Made by a program: the position numbers and the translations under genes. Of a DNA stretch of 64,000 nucleotides, positions 1-12,188 are shown one piece after another. The notes beneath the pieces were generated by a model. It saw only the letters and a program-made list of their open reading frames with translations, was not told where the DNA came from and did no database searches. The stretch comes from Cochliopodium minus (taxonomy: Eukaryota > Discosea > Himatismenida > Cochliopodiidae): contig JAMYWO010000007.1 of assembly GCA_024220525.1 (NCBI GenBank), positions 63,369 through 127,368 of the forward strand, given 5' to 3'. Within the stretch, counting starts at the first letter, position 1. Each line of letters begins with the position of its first letter.

Positions 1-77
1 TTCTAAGAAATAAAAAAACAATAAAAAGTTTTCAATCACGAATTTTTACATTTGAAATTTCATTTTAATATTTATTT
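1..77 (+). other. Contig-end overlap: 77-nt copy of 25008-25084
   Basis: The first 77 bases of the window read the same as 25008-25084, including the last two lysine codons and TAA stop of the Abraxas-like gene, followed by its 3' flank. The copy at 25084 ends at an N. A fragment that begins inside the last codons of a gene and has no gene body before it is best explained as the start of an assembly contig overlapping the end of block B. True sequence should therefore run from 25084 into position 78. Positions 78-268 are AT-rich and hold no gene I can see. Confidence 0.85.
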
Positions 78-268
78 TTTTACGTTTGTAATTTTATATT
101 TGGAATATGAATTGAATAGATCAGTTCATTTGGCGAGATAAAGCCAGATTCTTTTAGTTTGAAATTTGATTTTATTTTTGTCAAAACCCCAATTATAAAA
201 AAAATAAAAAAAAAAAAAGATTTATTTGTTCTCAGCAAATAATATAAAGTATAGAATAAGAAGGAAAG

Positions 269-2974
269 ATGAATAATAATGGAAACAATAATAATGTTGT
301 CAAATTATTGAATAATACATTGGATGAAGAAATTGCAAACACTCCAAACAAAGTCTATCCTGTCATCACCGATATAGAATCACAAGTTGTTGAATTGATG
401 AATTATCTTACACAACAAGATGATAAACTGTTCGATAAATCTGAAATCAATCAATTAACTCAAAGCATGCAAAAATTGAATGATCAGATCACCAAATCGA
501 TGAATGGAAGGATTAATTTACAAGTAAAACTAAATATATAGATATTTTAAACCCATTGGACTCTTAAATATAAGAAAAACAAAATGAAATTTATGAAAAA
601 AATATTTATATTCAAAATATTTTGGAATGAACATTCATTATATCATAGCATAAGAAATTCATTTGATATAATCACCTATAAATTTAATATTTTTATATTT
701 TCTTAAATATGATATTAATTTCCCTTAATGATACTCTTCATACTAAAAAACCAATGATATATAGTTGAAATCTAGAATGGAAAGTGAATATAGAATAGTG
801 AAATCCTGCATCAATTTCTTTATATCGAGTACGGTAGGATATATGAGAACGACAACAGAAAATTTGAAAAGACAGATACAAAGACATTACATACAAATGA
901 GAAAGGCATTGAAGAGTATAGGGAAATGTTTCATAATAGTGGAAATGTACAATATTGAGATGGTAGAATTCGCGGTGAATAAAAATGAACAAACCGACAT
1001 GGATGATACAGAAGAAGAGAAAGAATGGAAGAAATTCGTGGAGATGTTGAGGAATTCGGTGTATCATTCGAGATTGACCTACAACAGGGAATTAAACGAA
1101 GATAGATTCAGGAGCGTCAACTATTTGGAAGAGGATAAAGACAATCCGATGAAAAACAATACACATCAAAAGAGCCAGCAGAAGATGACAGACAGGATCA
1201 TGGATCTCTATTCCAAATTGGAGAGCGAGCTGCTGTACGAAAAAGGCGAGTCGAGGAAAGAGAATCTCATCAAACACTTTAAGAACTTGGACAAGCAGAT
1301 AAGAAACCTCTTTTCGAGCACAACGGGATGTGATCCGAACGTCAAACAAAGGTACAAATCTCTCCTCACCAAATTCCTGACCTACTGCAAGAAATTTGTG
1401 AGTGAAAAGGTCACCGAGACGGAGCAGGAGAGGCTGAAGTCTCACGTGATGCTTTTGAAGGAGCTTTTATGGTGGTTCGACGCGGTGCACATAAAAAACT
1501 TGAGTCCAGAGAAGGAGGAGTCTATCAATAAGATGTTTGACGAAGAGGAAAACTTTGACATGAAACTTTCCAACAAAAGTCAGCTTAGCGGAAATTTGTA
1601 TGAGGGAGAGTACATGGAACAACTGAGAATCTATCAGAACACCTGCATCGGAATTTATGAGACTATGGAATCTTCCGAATACATCACCTACAAAAACAAA
1701 GAATTTAATCATCTTCTTAATGATCCTGATCCTTTGGTCACCCTCAGCAAGTTCAAGGAGTTTTGTTCTACTCATAAGTTTGGCGCGCAGTTTGAACGTA
1801 TTGTCGACAATGCTTTTGACCAGTATGTTGGTCTCAGACAGTTTTATGATTTCAGGGGTATTGAGACCATCTCCCATTTTCTCCCGCAAACCAACAAACT
1901 AGTCCTTCATCTTCACACACGTATGATGATATTAGTATTAAGGTAAATTCAATTTTTTTACTGGCTATAAAATTTAAAATTTAAATTAAAAAAAATGATA
2001 AAATTTAAAAAAAAAGATTTTAATGTAAATAATTATATTAATTTTATTTTTAATAAATTTTATTCATTTTATTTTTAATAAATTTTATTTTTATTTTTTA
2101 AAAAAAAAGTTTTGTTGAGAAATGGAAAGATACGGACATAGAAACAGCACCATTCACAAAATTCATTTATTTAATCACAAAATTCTCCAATTCCCTTCTT
2201 TACGAGTTCTGCTGCTTGAAGAATGGTATTTTGCAACAAGTAGGATATTTATCCTCCTTGACTCAATCCATAGACAATCTTCAAACCATGAACTGTAGTG
2301 TTGTTTTACAATATATTCAAGAAGTTATGCTTTTATGTGATGATTATATAGGTATGAATATTATTTTTTATTTATTTCTTCTTTTTATTTTTTATTTTCA
2401 TATTTTTCTTATCTGAAATTAGGGGATTTAACAAAGAAATTCAATTTGGTTGTTCAAAACATAGAATTGTTACCTACCCGCACACAACAAATTATATTTA
2501 AAGAAAATCAGTCCAGGGAGGAAGTGGGTAAATTAGCCCGTTTCTACCTCAACCAAATCAAACCGTGGGCTTGCAACTGTATACAAATTCATACACAAGC
2601 TTTCATTCAAAGAGAAGTTTTTGCAAAATGTAAAAAAAAAAACATTTTTGTTTATTTTTATTTTATTTTTTCCTTTTTATTTCTTTAATTTTTTAGCTCG
2701 CAGTGAATTATTAAATATTTTAAATACAAGCAAATCTTCAATGCTGAGTGGTTTTCAAGAGTTAATCTCCAACAACATCCCAGAGCCAATTTTCAACATG
2801 AACAAGCTCATCTCCGACTTGGAAGTTCAATACAAACGTTATATCAAACTCAAAAAGAAGAAAAATAGAAAGACCCTTCCGAATGGTATTGTAATTCAAC
2901 AAATGACTTTGAAGAAAGCCACTTTTGGTAATGAGACCGCCGAATCTATGCAGTCTATTATCAATGATAATTAA
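269..2974 (+). CDS. Uncharacterised alpha-helical protein, multi-exon
   Basis: I do not recognise this protein. A likely first exon (269-523) encodes an Asn-rich start followed by a helical segment and ends at CAA|GTAAAA in phase 0. A long exon reaches to about 1944; its beginning is unclear because an open frame extends back to 765, while good coding character starts near position 960. Further exons lie at about 2111-2350, 2422-2630 and 2696-2974 (stop TAA), joined by AT-rich introns. The body is rich in Glu, Lys and Leu and reads as a continuous helical scaffold, with no transmembrane segment or known motif. Tethering-complex subunits have this look, but nothing diagnostic is visible. It ends about 100 bp from the convergent NPC1-like gene. 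The gene as a whole is likely real; exon joins before 960 are uncertain, and 269-523 could belong to a separate gene. Confidence 0.5.
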
Positions 2975-3072
2975 ATAAAAAATATTTTTTTGTACTTTTT
3001 TTGCGTTTCAACAAATTTTTTTATTTTTTACAAAATTAGTTTTATTTTGATAAATAAATATTAAATATTAGT

Positions 3073-6000
3073 CTATTTCTTTGGATCATTTTCGTTATCA
3101 ATGGGCAAAATATGGGTTTGTGTATTTGTGATAGCTTTGGCAGCTTTGTCCAAACCATCTATTTTAAAAAATAAAAAATAAAAAATAAAGAAATATTTTG
3201 ATTAAAGAATATTTTACGGAGAGCCAGTCCTATGTTTTGAAAGGTTTCCCTTTCGAGGATGAGATATTGTTCGAAATAAATAAAGTAAATGGAGTATGGA
3301 AACACTTTCAGGTTTGGACTATCAAACAAAAAAAATCAAAAAAAATCAAAAGAAATCAACAAAAAACAAAAAAAAATCTAAAAAAAATCTAAAAAAAATC
3401 AAAAAAAAAAATACTATTTGTCTGTGACACTTCTTAAGCTTTTAATTGATTGAACATAATCTTCAGTTGAATTCAACCCAACTACAAAATTTTATTTTTA
3501 TTTTTTAAAATTTTTATTTATTTTATACTATTTTTTATTTCTATTTTTTTTGATTTGATTTTATTTTTTAATTTTTTTTTTTATGAATTTTTAAAAATTA
3601 TTTTATTTTAATTACCAGAATACCACAAGATCCTTGTAGCGTTCCATGTTTTATTTGTTTTTTCATAGACAAGGTCTCCTTCAAAATATGTACCAATGTC
3701 ACCTTATATTGTCAATTTATGAATAAATATAAAAAGTTTTGATTTATTTTTCATTTTTAAAATAAAATTTAAAAATTAAATAATAAAAAATAAATAAATG
3801 AAAAATAAAATAAAAAATAAAAAAATAAAAAATAAAAAAATTAAAAAACAAAAATAAAAATGATTTTTTGATTTACTCGATAACCATGGATCAACCCACT
3901 CATAAAAAATATTTGGAGGAATCCTTTTTTTTAAAAAAAAAAATTTATTATTAAAACAATTTTGAAAAATAAATAAAAAAATAATTCAAAAAAAAAAAAT
4001 TTTTTTTATAATTTATTTTACCTGTAGTTGGAGTCGAGATAGGATGTGTTTTGGTTGTATACACGACTCCACAAGTTGTAAGATTCTTGCCATGAAATCA
4101 TGGAATAAGGAACCAGCCATTTGTTCCTTAACAATGTGTTCATTAGTTCTTGAATTTAAAAAAAAAAAAAAATAAAAAAATAAAAAATATAAAAATATAA
4201 AAATATAAAAATATAAAAAATAAAAAATAAAATATAAAAAATAAAAAATAAAAATAAAAAGTAAAAAAAATATTAATAAATGAAATGAAGATTAATAACC
4301 AGCAATTTGATCTTGAACTTGATGATCAGTGTAGTTCAATGTCAAAAAGACGAAGTATACAGGTGGTCCTACATTACCGAAATACCTGTACATTTGGTCG
4401 TTATATGCGTTCAAATAAGAACTAGAAGGAACAACCTTGAATTGATTTTAAATGAATGGAAAATGAAAAAAAACAAATAAAAAGATATGAAAAAAACAAA
4501 TTAAAAAATATATGTTTTTAAACGAATAAAAAAATAAAAAGAATTTTAAAACGAAATAAATAAAAATGAATTTTAAAAAATAAACGTTAAAATTATTTCA
4601 ATAATATAAATTAAAAAAAATAAATTATTAAAATTTAAAAATAAAAAAAATATTTAACGATTAATAAAAATTCATTAAAATTTAAATATAGTTTTATTAA
4701 AAAATGAAAAGAAATAAATTTTTTTATTTACCTCTTGAACACCCAAACCTCTTTTAGTTTGGGTTGTCCCAAATATGCCGAAACCCAAGAGACCTATAAA
4801 AATGATGATGACAACTATTCTGGTGATCCTGTGGAGGAGGAAAGGGGCGTAGTAGAATTTCAAAAAATATTCCACCACTCCTCCTTCTCCGTCTATTTTT
4901 TGCATTTTCTCGCTTGGTTGCTTAAATTTAATAAAAAAAAAAATTGAATATTTAAAATAAAATATTTGTTAAATTATAAAATAAAAAATAAAAAGAATAA
5001 AAAGAATAAAAAATAAAATAAATAATAAAAAATTAATTTTGAAAAAATGAATTGAATAAAATTAAAAAAAATAAAAAAATAACTTTGAAAATGTATTAAA
5101 AAATAACAAAAATAGAAAGAAAAAAAATGAAGAGAATTTTAAAACACAAAAAAATGAAATAAATAAAGTTTTGATTACACTGACACAGATGTTGTGTTTT
5201 CTGTTTTCTCCTTTTAAAGAAACGCAAGGGAAAATGTCCATTCTTTCATTTTCCACTCTTCTTGCATCCAAAGACAACATCGCAACGAATCCTGTCAACA
5301 TCATGATTGCTTCAAACACTACAGCGATTGCTACTTGAAAACTGAATGATCTCACTGCTCCCATTTTTGTTATTCCTGGAAAATAAAAATTGAAAAAAAT
5401 TTGAAAAAATTTGAAAAAATGAAATTAAATTCAAAAATAATTTAAGAATCAATTTCAAAAATAATTAATTCAAAAAATTATTAATAGAAAGTAAAAAAAA
5501 ATTGTTTAAGAAAATTTGAATACCTGCAAACATAAATGCAACAAAATCGATCAAAGAAGTAAAAAATACACTTGGACCAACACTAATAAAAAATTTTTAA
5601 AAAAAAATAAAAAAAAATAAAAATAATTTAAAAAAAATAAAATGTAAAAATAATAAAAATTAAAAAAAAATTTATAAAATAAAAAAATAATACAAATAAA
5701 AAGTTATAATAAAATATCTACTTTGCAAGTGCTTGAGCAATACAATCTTCAACCACTATTTGTTCTCCTTTCATTTCTACTGCTTCTTTTACCCTTTCGT
5801 ATCCCTTCACTATGATGAACATGTCATTGATTCCTATTCCCAACATCAAGAAGGGGAGTACCTGTATACTAATGATCGAGAACAAGAGATCGCATAAATT
5901 ACAAAATCCTTTTTTTATTCAAAAAAAAAATTAAAACTTTAAATAAAAAAAAATATAATAAAAAATAATAAAAAATTAAAATAAAAAATCTAATAATTAT

Positions 6001-6352
6001 TTAAAAAATAATTAAATACAAAAAATTATCAAAAAATATAATTGAAAAAAATTATTATAAAATAATTAAATATCAGAAAAACCTGTTTAATACAAAAAAA
6101 AAACTTTAACAAAAAAAAATAAATTTTAAAAAAATTAATTTTAAAAACAATTTAAAATAAAAAAAGACCCAGAGACGCGACGATAGATATGACCACAGTT
6201 ATGATACCTCCTATGCCCAACAAGATTTTGGATCTCACCCAATGAAACTTCCCAAGAGAAAATCCCACAAACACGATCATCACAACATAACTGATGACTA
6301 TTAAATAATAATCATCTGCTATTTTACTTGCCAATTCCTGGTTGATTGAATC
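3073..6352 (-). CDS. NPC1: NPC1-like sterol transporter, partial at both ends
   Basis: Multi-pass membrane protein of the RND superfamily; NPC1 exports sterol from late endosomes/lysosomes. Exons in reading order: 6169-6352, 5722-5908, 5524-5582, 5179-5375, 4732-4920, 4300-4435, 4022-4148, 3877-3923, 3616-3702, about 3433-3481, about 3218-3313, 3073-3158. The first holds the start of the sterol-sensing domain; the second has VLPFLMLGIGINDMFIIV, matching the family's VIPFLVLAVGVDNIF; the sixth has VGPPVYFV; the eleventh has VFPYSIYFIYFEQYL, the hallmark before the last membrane bundle. The join between the tenth and eleventh exons is not settled. The N-terminal half is absent because the contig ends in (AAAAAT)n at 6446. 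The last five or so membrane helices are also absent: the short tail exon follows directly after a 60-nt intron built of the same repeat. Both losses look like assembly collapse rather than true truncation. Confidence 0.85.
3159..3195. repeat. (AAAAAT)n tract inside the NPC1-like gene
   Basis: A short run of AAAAAT units forms most of the intron between the VFPYSIYF exon and the final tail exon of the NPC1-like gene. About 150 residues normally found between these two exons are missing here. The same repeat unit marks every suspect join in this window. Confidence 0.6.
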
Positions 6353-6360
6353 CTAGCAAA

Positions 6361-6446
6361 AAAATTAATGATAAAAATAAAAAATAAAAAATAAAAAATA
6401 AAAAATAAAAAATAAAAAATAAAAAATAAAAAATAAAAAATAAAAA
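6361..6446. repeat. (TAAAAAA)n tract at right end of block A
   Basis: More than ten near-perfect TAAAAAA units end at the single N at 6447. The NPC1-like gene enters this tract from the left with its 5' half still missing, so the tract marks a contig end rather than a normal intergenic region. Confidence 0.85.
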
Positions 6447-6447
6447 N
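6447..6447. other. Ambiguous base N at contig join A/B
   Basis: A single N sits between the repeat tract ending block A and a segment that duplicates 27982-28069. It interrupts both the NPC1-like gene on the left and SEC24 on the right. Confidence 0.9.
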
Positions 6448-6535
6448 AAAATGAAATCATACAAAAGCAATAAAAAAAAAGAAAAAAAATATTTATTTTT
6501 GAATGAGAAAAAATTTAAAATTTTATTATAAAAAT
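6448..6535. other. Copy of 27982-28069 (contig overlap)
   Basis: This 88-base stretch matches 27982-28069 with one mismatch that I can see. In both places it lies in the same SEC24 intron: here it follows, on the minus strand, the exon ending at 6680; there it precedes the exon starting at 27937. It is the overlap that proves block B belongs directly after 25086-28069. Confidence 0.85.
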
Positions 6536-6600
6536 AAATAAAAATAAAAATATAAATAAAAATAAAAATAAAAATAAAAATAAAAAATAAATAAAAAATG

Positions 6601-6631
<31 letters not shown>

Positions 6632-6679
6632 AAAATAAAAAAATTTTAAATTCAAAAATAAAAATAAAAAAGTTATTAC

Positions 6680-8205
6680 TCTTAAATTGTAAACGTGGAC
6701 ATTGCTGTCGAAAGTAACAAACCCAATCCTTGTTCTGGACTCTCCAGGAAGTTTATCCAAACAGTTTTTGATAGCAGCAACAGTGACAGAAAGCAAACCA
6801 GAAGTGACAGAAGTGTAAGAGACATCGATACAAAATAAATAAATAGGCGCTTGTGGTGCTCCAACGAGGTACTCACTTGGCGCCAAAAATTCGCACACTC
6901 CGTTTGTCAATTCTGGCCTTTCGTTAATGTCTACACGTGTTCCATTTGAATCTAATTCCCTGTAGTAAGAGGAATGGACTAGAAACAAAAAAATGAAAAA
7001 TTTGTTTAATTAATTTGGTTGTATTCAAAAATTTTTGTGAGAATTAAATTGTTTGGATCAATTTTTATCTCTCAAGATAAGATGAAATAATATTCATATT
7101 ATCAATTTTTATATATTGATCCTTTTATCGATCATTTTTAAGAACAAATTTTAATTAAAAGAAAGTGAAGGTATAAATGATTATTATCAATATTTTAATC
7201 AAGTTAATTAAATCATATCGAGGAATGACATTTATTTTTTGAATAAATGAGATATTTTGATTAATATGTGTTTTATAAAAGAATGGGTAATGAGATTTAA
7301 ATAATTATTTCACCCAATTTCAAAAGATAATCTTTAGATTTATGTTTTTCATAGATAATGAAGATTAAATATATATTGGAGAATGAGAATGGTGAAATAA
7401 AATATATAATATTCTTTTGATTCAGGAGAAATATAAAGAAAAATTATTTAAGAGCCCAAAATATGGAAGAATACGTTCAAATTTTAGAATATTGTGGAAT
7501 ATGAAAAGTATTGAGAAAATATTTTAAATTTTTTTTTTTACCTTCATTTGAAAAATAACAAAATGAACACCTCCATCTTCTTCCACCTTCGATAAATTCA
7601 ACAAAGGGATTTATATAAGCCCTGCAATTTTTACATCTTATAACACCAGCAGGACCCAAATCAACAACAGGTATTTCAATTCCTGCGGCCAATGGATGAA
7701 TTACGGCACCTAATGGAATCTGTGATTTGGATAAGATTGCTTGTGATTGAGGAATTTGGTTTAATGTCATTGAAAAAACATTATCATTTGCCTGATAGTT
7801 TCTTAATGGAATTGGATTGCTATATTTTATGTTATTTCCATTTTGTATTCCCAATGAACCACTTCCTGTTGATAATTCTGAAAATTGATTTGTAAGATTA
7901 TTCAGATTATTATTGTTTGTATTGTTGAATTGATTGTTATTAAACTGATTATTATTCCCATTCATTTGATTATTAAACTCATTATTATTATTATTCGTGT
8001 TATTGTTATTAAATTGATTATTATTTTGAATATTGTTGCTATTGTCCATCGGTCCATTATCTTGTACATTATTGTTATTGTTGATTTGGTTGTTATTTCC
8101 ACCAACATTGAAAAATCTGGGTTCTTGATTGTTAAGATTGGTATTAGTGTTGTTTCCCACTGTTCCAATATAAGGATTTTCTTTTGGTCTTCTATTTTTT
8201 CTCAT
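6680..8205 (-). CDS. SEC24: SEC24 COPII coat subunit, N-terminal part
   Basis: Sec24 is the cargo-binding subunit of the COPII inner coat and acts with Sec23 at ER exit sites. Exon 1 (7542-8205) starts at a clean ATG, carries a long Asn/Gln-rich tail typical of Sec24 N-termini, then the zinc finger CKNC...CSFC around residues 193-213. After a 563-nt intron, exon 2 (6680-6978) begins the trunk domain with RPELTNGVCEFLAPSEYL, PIYLFCIDVSY and RTRIGFVTFDS, and ends in phase 0 after YNLR. The next exon expected from the family starts SSLSQPQ. It is not downstream here; it is found at 27937 as STLSKPQ. The gene is thus split by the scaffold join at 6447. Identification is near certain. Confidence 0.95.
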
Positions 8206-8787
8206 TCTTTACCCCTTTTCTTTATTGATTTTTTATAATATAATTAAAAACTGAATCTTTCTTTTTTTGTGTTTGTTCAAAAAATTATAAACCTTTTTTT
8301 ATTTTAGTTCAGAGGACGTGTGATTTAAGAAACAATATATACCTCTTAATTTTTTTATTTGCGATTATATTTCCATTTGATAGCAGATTGGGATTTGTAT
8401 CGAAGAGTATACAAGATTGTGCATCAATATAAAAAAATCTGAAAAGAAATGATTTAATGTATGTGCCACAAATCAATGTTAATTCTTGACTCAATTAAGA
8501 AGATTGAAAAATCTTGGTTGATTGATTTGTAATTTTAATTAATGATTTCAAAAGAAAAAGAACTTATAAAAATCTAAGAAGTAATAGGAATGAAAGAGCT
8601 CAACAACATAATTATTTCAGACAAAGAAAGACAAACTCAACAAACAACTTTAATAGGATAATCTTAAAAAGGATGATCTTAAAAAGGAAAAGATGAATTA
8701 AAGGAAAAAGAAAAACTTTAGATGTTGACAGAAATTATTTAGTAAACTTATTGTTTTCAAGAATCTTCAAGAATAATTTTTAAAAAT
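8206..8787. other. Intergenic region between SEC24 5' end and KIN17 3' end
   Basis: About 580 bases that should hold the SEC24 promoter and the KIN17 terminator. Short open frames exist on both strands (for example 8309-8494 minus) but show no recognisable protein and no convincing splice partners. I see nothing else in it. Confidence 0.5.
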
Positions 8788-10472
8788 TTAATTTGTTTTG
8801 GAAAAGCCTTCATAAGGAACTTCCTCGAGAATCTTCCCACTTTGCAACTTTATAGTACAACAAAAATTATCGTAATCTGCGTCTAAAAGAGTTCCAGAAG
8901 CACCTTTGTTAGGAGGAAACAAAACGAGAACATTGCCACCCAACCTTGGGATGACAGTTTCTAATTGAGTTTGATCCAATCTGATTTGATCATCCATATC
9001 TTCCATTTGGAGATCTGCAACGTATCCGTTGTCGTGAGTTCGAAGGACGAGACCTTTTTTTTTGTAGTATCTTCCGTCGGACAATTCTTTGTTGAGAACT
9101 TTAACGTAGATGTTTGGAAGGAGCCAGTTTTTAGGATCTGTGTTTCCTGATTCTTTTTTTTCTTCTTTTATATTGAAAATTTTTGTGAGAATTTAATCTG
9201 TGAAATAATAAATTTATTATTAAACTTAGTTAACATATCATTATAAATCATTTCTATATGTTTAAATATTGATCGTTTATCCTTTTTTTTTTTTGGAAAA
9301 ATTTTTTAATTACCTTTTTTGGGGTCTTTTGTGTTATGCTTTTTTTCATCATATTTTCTATCGTCATGTTTTATATCATCCCTCTTCTCATTTCTATCAT
9401 TATATTTTTTATCATTGTATTTTCTTTCATTATATTTGTTATCATGCCTATCATCCCTTTTATCATCGTATTTTCTTTCATTATATTTTCTGTCATGTTT
9501 ATCATCCCTTCTATCATCTCTCCTATCATCCCTATCATTATATCTTCTTTCATTATCCCTTCTATCATCGTATTTCCTTTCATCATATTTCCCATCACGT
9601 CTATCATCTCTTCTATCATTCCTCCTATCATCATATCTCTTCTCAGATTTCTTGGATAGACCCAATTTCAAAATTTCATCGAGAGGAGATTCCTTGATCT
9701 TCTTGGAAGAATCCAAATCAGATTTGGAGGGAGATCTATCCCTCTTATTATTAGAATTAGGAGAAGAATTAGTTTTATCATCATTTTCAAAGAAATTGAA
9801 AAGAGAATCATTCCCCTCCACATCCCTCTTTGATCCCTCTCCACTTCTCTCTCCCATTACATTTTTATTGAGCTGTATCTTGAGATTGGAAAGAGTATTG
9901 AGATCCAAGGGTTTCTCAAATTCTTCATCTTCTTGGGAGTCTTTGGCATTGTTCATCAATTGAGCATTCTTGATCTGCATCTCCAATATGTGATTTTCGA
10001 CGAATTCCTCGTTCAATATTTGCTTTTCTTGTTTGGCTTTCTTGATTGCGTTTTGATCACGAGGGATATATTGGATGAACCAGCCCTTGGGTGTCTCTTC
10101 GACCAAAACTTTCTTTTGTTTTCCTAAATGCAATACAAATTCAGTTAATGAAGCCCATTTGGTCGAATTCATATGCTGATGATGTCTATCTTTAATGAAA
10201 TCGGTATAAACTGAATTTGCTTTCACTTTATTCGCACCAAAACATCTCGAGAGATGAGATAGAAAATCTTGTTCAAAAGTGGTTGAATATTTGGCCTGAT
10301 ATTGCTTTGGATTATCCAAATATAAATTCATTTGTTGTCTGTGTCCTTCAGATAGGGTATGACATTTAAATCCATTCTCATCTCTGCATTGTTTGCTACA
10401 CATCTGGCAATACCATCTCAATCTTTGCAAACCTTTAGCTTTTATTCTTTTTGCTATTTCTTTTGGAGTCAT
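8788..10472 (-). CDS. KIN17: DNA/RNA-binding protein KIN17
   Basis: Nuclear protein linked to DNA replication/repair and RNA processing. Exon 1 spans 9314-10472 and exon 2 8788-9164; the join (phase 1) is clean. The N-terminus has the KIN17 C2H2 finger RWYCQMCSKQCRDENGFKCH followed by the conserved winged-helix region (EQDFLSHLSRCFG, WASLTEFVLHLGK, GWFIQYIPRD). Exon 2 holds the C-terminal KOW-type region (YYKKKGLVLR, LDQTQLETVIPRLG, VPYEGFSK). Between them lies a species-specific low-complexity insert of Arg, Asp, Lys and Tyr repeats (about residues 270-385) encoded by a degenerate tandem DNA repeat. The protein is about 510 residues, longer than the roughly 390-residue human protein because of the insert. 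Confidence 0.95.
9325..9660 (-). repeat. Degenerate tandem repeat coding for Arg/Asp/Lys/Tyr-rich tail
   Basis: On the plus strand the region reads as imperfect units of ATCATC, CTATC and TTTC motifs, which on the minus strand encode repeated YDDRR, DDRRDD, KYNERKY units in KIN17. All frames stay open over several hundred bases because of the repeat, so the long plus-strand frames here are shadows. Confidence 0.8.
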
Positions 10473-10654
10473 TTATTTCAGCTATCAATTTTTTTTTATT
10501 TTCTTTTCTTTTTATTTTCAAACAAAAAAGAGAAGGAAATATAAAGAATATTGTTTACTTTTCACATTTCAAATTTCTTGGTTTTTGTTTTTTGAAATTT
10601 TTTATTTTATTTTATATGTGTAACAAAGATCTCCTTCAAAAGTAAATTTTTTTT

Positions 10655-12188
10655 TCACTTGAGATTTCTGAGGATTTCCTCCTTTAAATTTTGTAGTTCA
10701 ATTCTAATCTCAGACAAAATCTCATTTTTCAATTGAACAAGATCATTATTAGAGATGGAGGAAGAAGAGTGATGATCATCCTGAGGAGGGGGAGGAGGAT
10801 TGCTATTACCAACAACCTTATTAGGAGTTACTTTAGGGGAAGATTTAGGTTGGGGAGGAGGATTTTTTTTAGGTTGGGGAGGAGGAGGATCATCCCTTGG
10901 ACTAGGTGGTTTCTTAGGAGCAGTTCCACCACCACCGGTTTTTCTATTTTTTAAAGCACCCAACAAATCTCCCATGAAGCCTCCACCGCCACCACCTCCA
11001 CCTCCACTTGGTTTGTTACCTCCACCTCCTCCACCACCTCCACCTGAGGAGGAGTTCTCCTCGAGGGATGGAGAAGAAGTATCTTTGGTTTCAGTCTTTT
11101 TGAGACCCTTTTGCTTTTTGAGAGCCAATTGTTCTGCGAGAGTCATTCCTCCACCACTTGAGCTTGGTGCTATATTTTATACAATTGATTTAATGTTAAG
11201 ATATTTTGAATAAAGATTGAATATATTGAAAAAATATAAATATTAATTTGAAAAATCAATATAATGATTTTTTGAAGGGGAATTTTAACATAATTATTTT
11301 ATAAAATGAATATTTGATTGATTTTTTTAAAAAAAGGATGTTTGATTTACGAGGTGGACCATCATCTTCAGGGGGTGGTGGTGGTGGAGGTGGTGGTCCT
11401 CCCCCTCCTCCTCCTCCTCCAAAACTTTGTTGTGGGGGTGGTTGTGGGGTCGATGGTTTAGGTGGGGCTAAATTATAAAAATAGAAAGTTATTTTTGAAA
11501 ACAAGATAATTAGGGTGGATGAAAAGAAAAATAATATCAAAGGATGAATATTCGATATTAAATTTCAAATAAAAATATAATTGTCCTCTATATGAGGATA
11601 TAGAATATTATAGCATAAATTTCAATATTAGAAAAATATAATGCTTTATGATAACTATATTTTGATTTTACATGATAATGCTACTACTGCTTGTTTAACT
11701 TCTCTTGAAAAATTTGTAGCACTTCCTCCATCTGCAAAATTCAAACCAAATGTTCCAGTTTTATCTGCCCACATGTGGAATGTAGCAGATGATTCTTGAT
11801 ATTGTAATCCAACAAAAAGTTGAGATGTGAAGATAGGCTAATCAAAACAAAAAAAGTTAAATAAAATATATTAATTTTTGTCAAAGGTTTCTTCAAATTA
11901 AATAAATTTATGGATAATATTATAAATTTTAAATTCTCTTTATATATAATTTTTTTTTTTTTTGAGTTTTACTTGATTTCCATTTAATCCTACTATTCTG
12001 TATGAATGTGCACTTTGATTATAATATAAAACAATATTGGACAACGCATTTGTTTTTGGTGTCCAATTCCCATTCACCGCCGTATATATTTGGGCTTGAA
12101 CGGATAAAACTTGAGTTTCCCTTAAAAATGAAAGAAGAATAAATTTTGAATTGAAATAAAAGTAAAAATTTTGAAAGTATTACGACAT
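10655..12188 (-). CDS. VASP: Ena/VASP-family actin regulator
   Basis: Ena/VASP proteins bind growing actin barbed ends, profilin and proline-rich ligands. Six exons: 12184-12188 (only ATGTC), 11973-12120, 11672-11837, 11351-11467 and 10655-11169 make five coding pieces that fit in phase throughout; the tiny first exon gives the family start MSETQ. Exons 2-3 encode an EVH1 domain (FHMWADKTGTFGLNFAD). Exon 4 gives a polyproline/polyglycine stretch for profilin binding. The last exon has a G-actin-binding motif (LAEQLALKKQKGLKK), an F-actin-binding motif (FMGDLLGALKNRK), a proline-rich linker and the C-terminal tetramerisation coiled coil (DLVQLKNEILSEIRIELQNL). Length is about 315 residues, close to short VASP orthologues. 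The reading given is five exons; the 5-nt first exon is inferred from phase and the conserved N-terminus. Confidence 0.93.

Noticed and set aside
1092-1889. Minus-strand frames opposite the 765-1946 exon
   Set aside because: Plus-strand composition (Glu/Lys-rich helical) is more protein-like and continues through later exons.
4735-4947. Plus-strand frame of 70 residues
   Set aside because: It overlaps an NPC1-like exon on the minus strand that matches family sequence.
7885-8238. Plus-strand frame rich in Ile and Val over the SEC24 N-terminus
   Set aside because: It is the shadow of Asn/Gln codons in SEC24 exon 1.
9269-9963. Long plus-strand open frames rich in Phe, Ile, Ser and Tyr
   Set aside because: They are the complement of the KIN17 tandem repeat; KIN17 on the minus strand has clear domains and splice sites.
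10733-11213. Plus-strand polyproline frame
   Set aside because: Complement of VASP Gly/Pro codons; the minus strand has EVH1 and EVH2 domains with matching splice phases.
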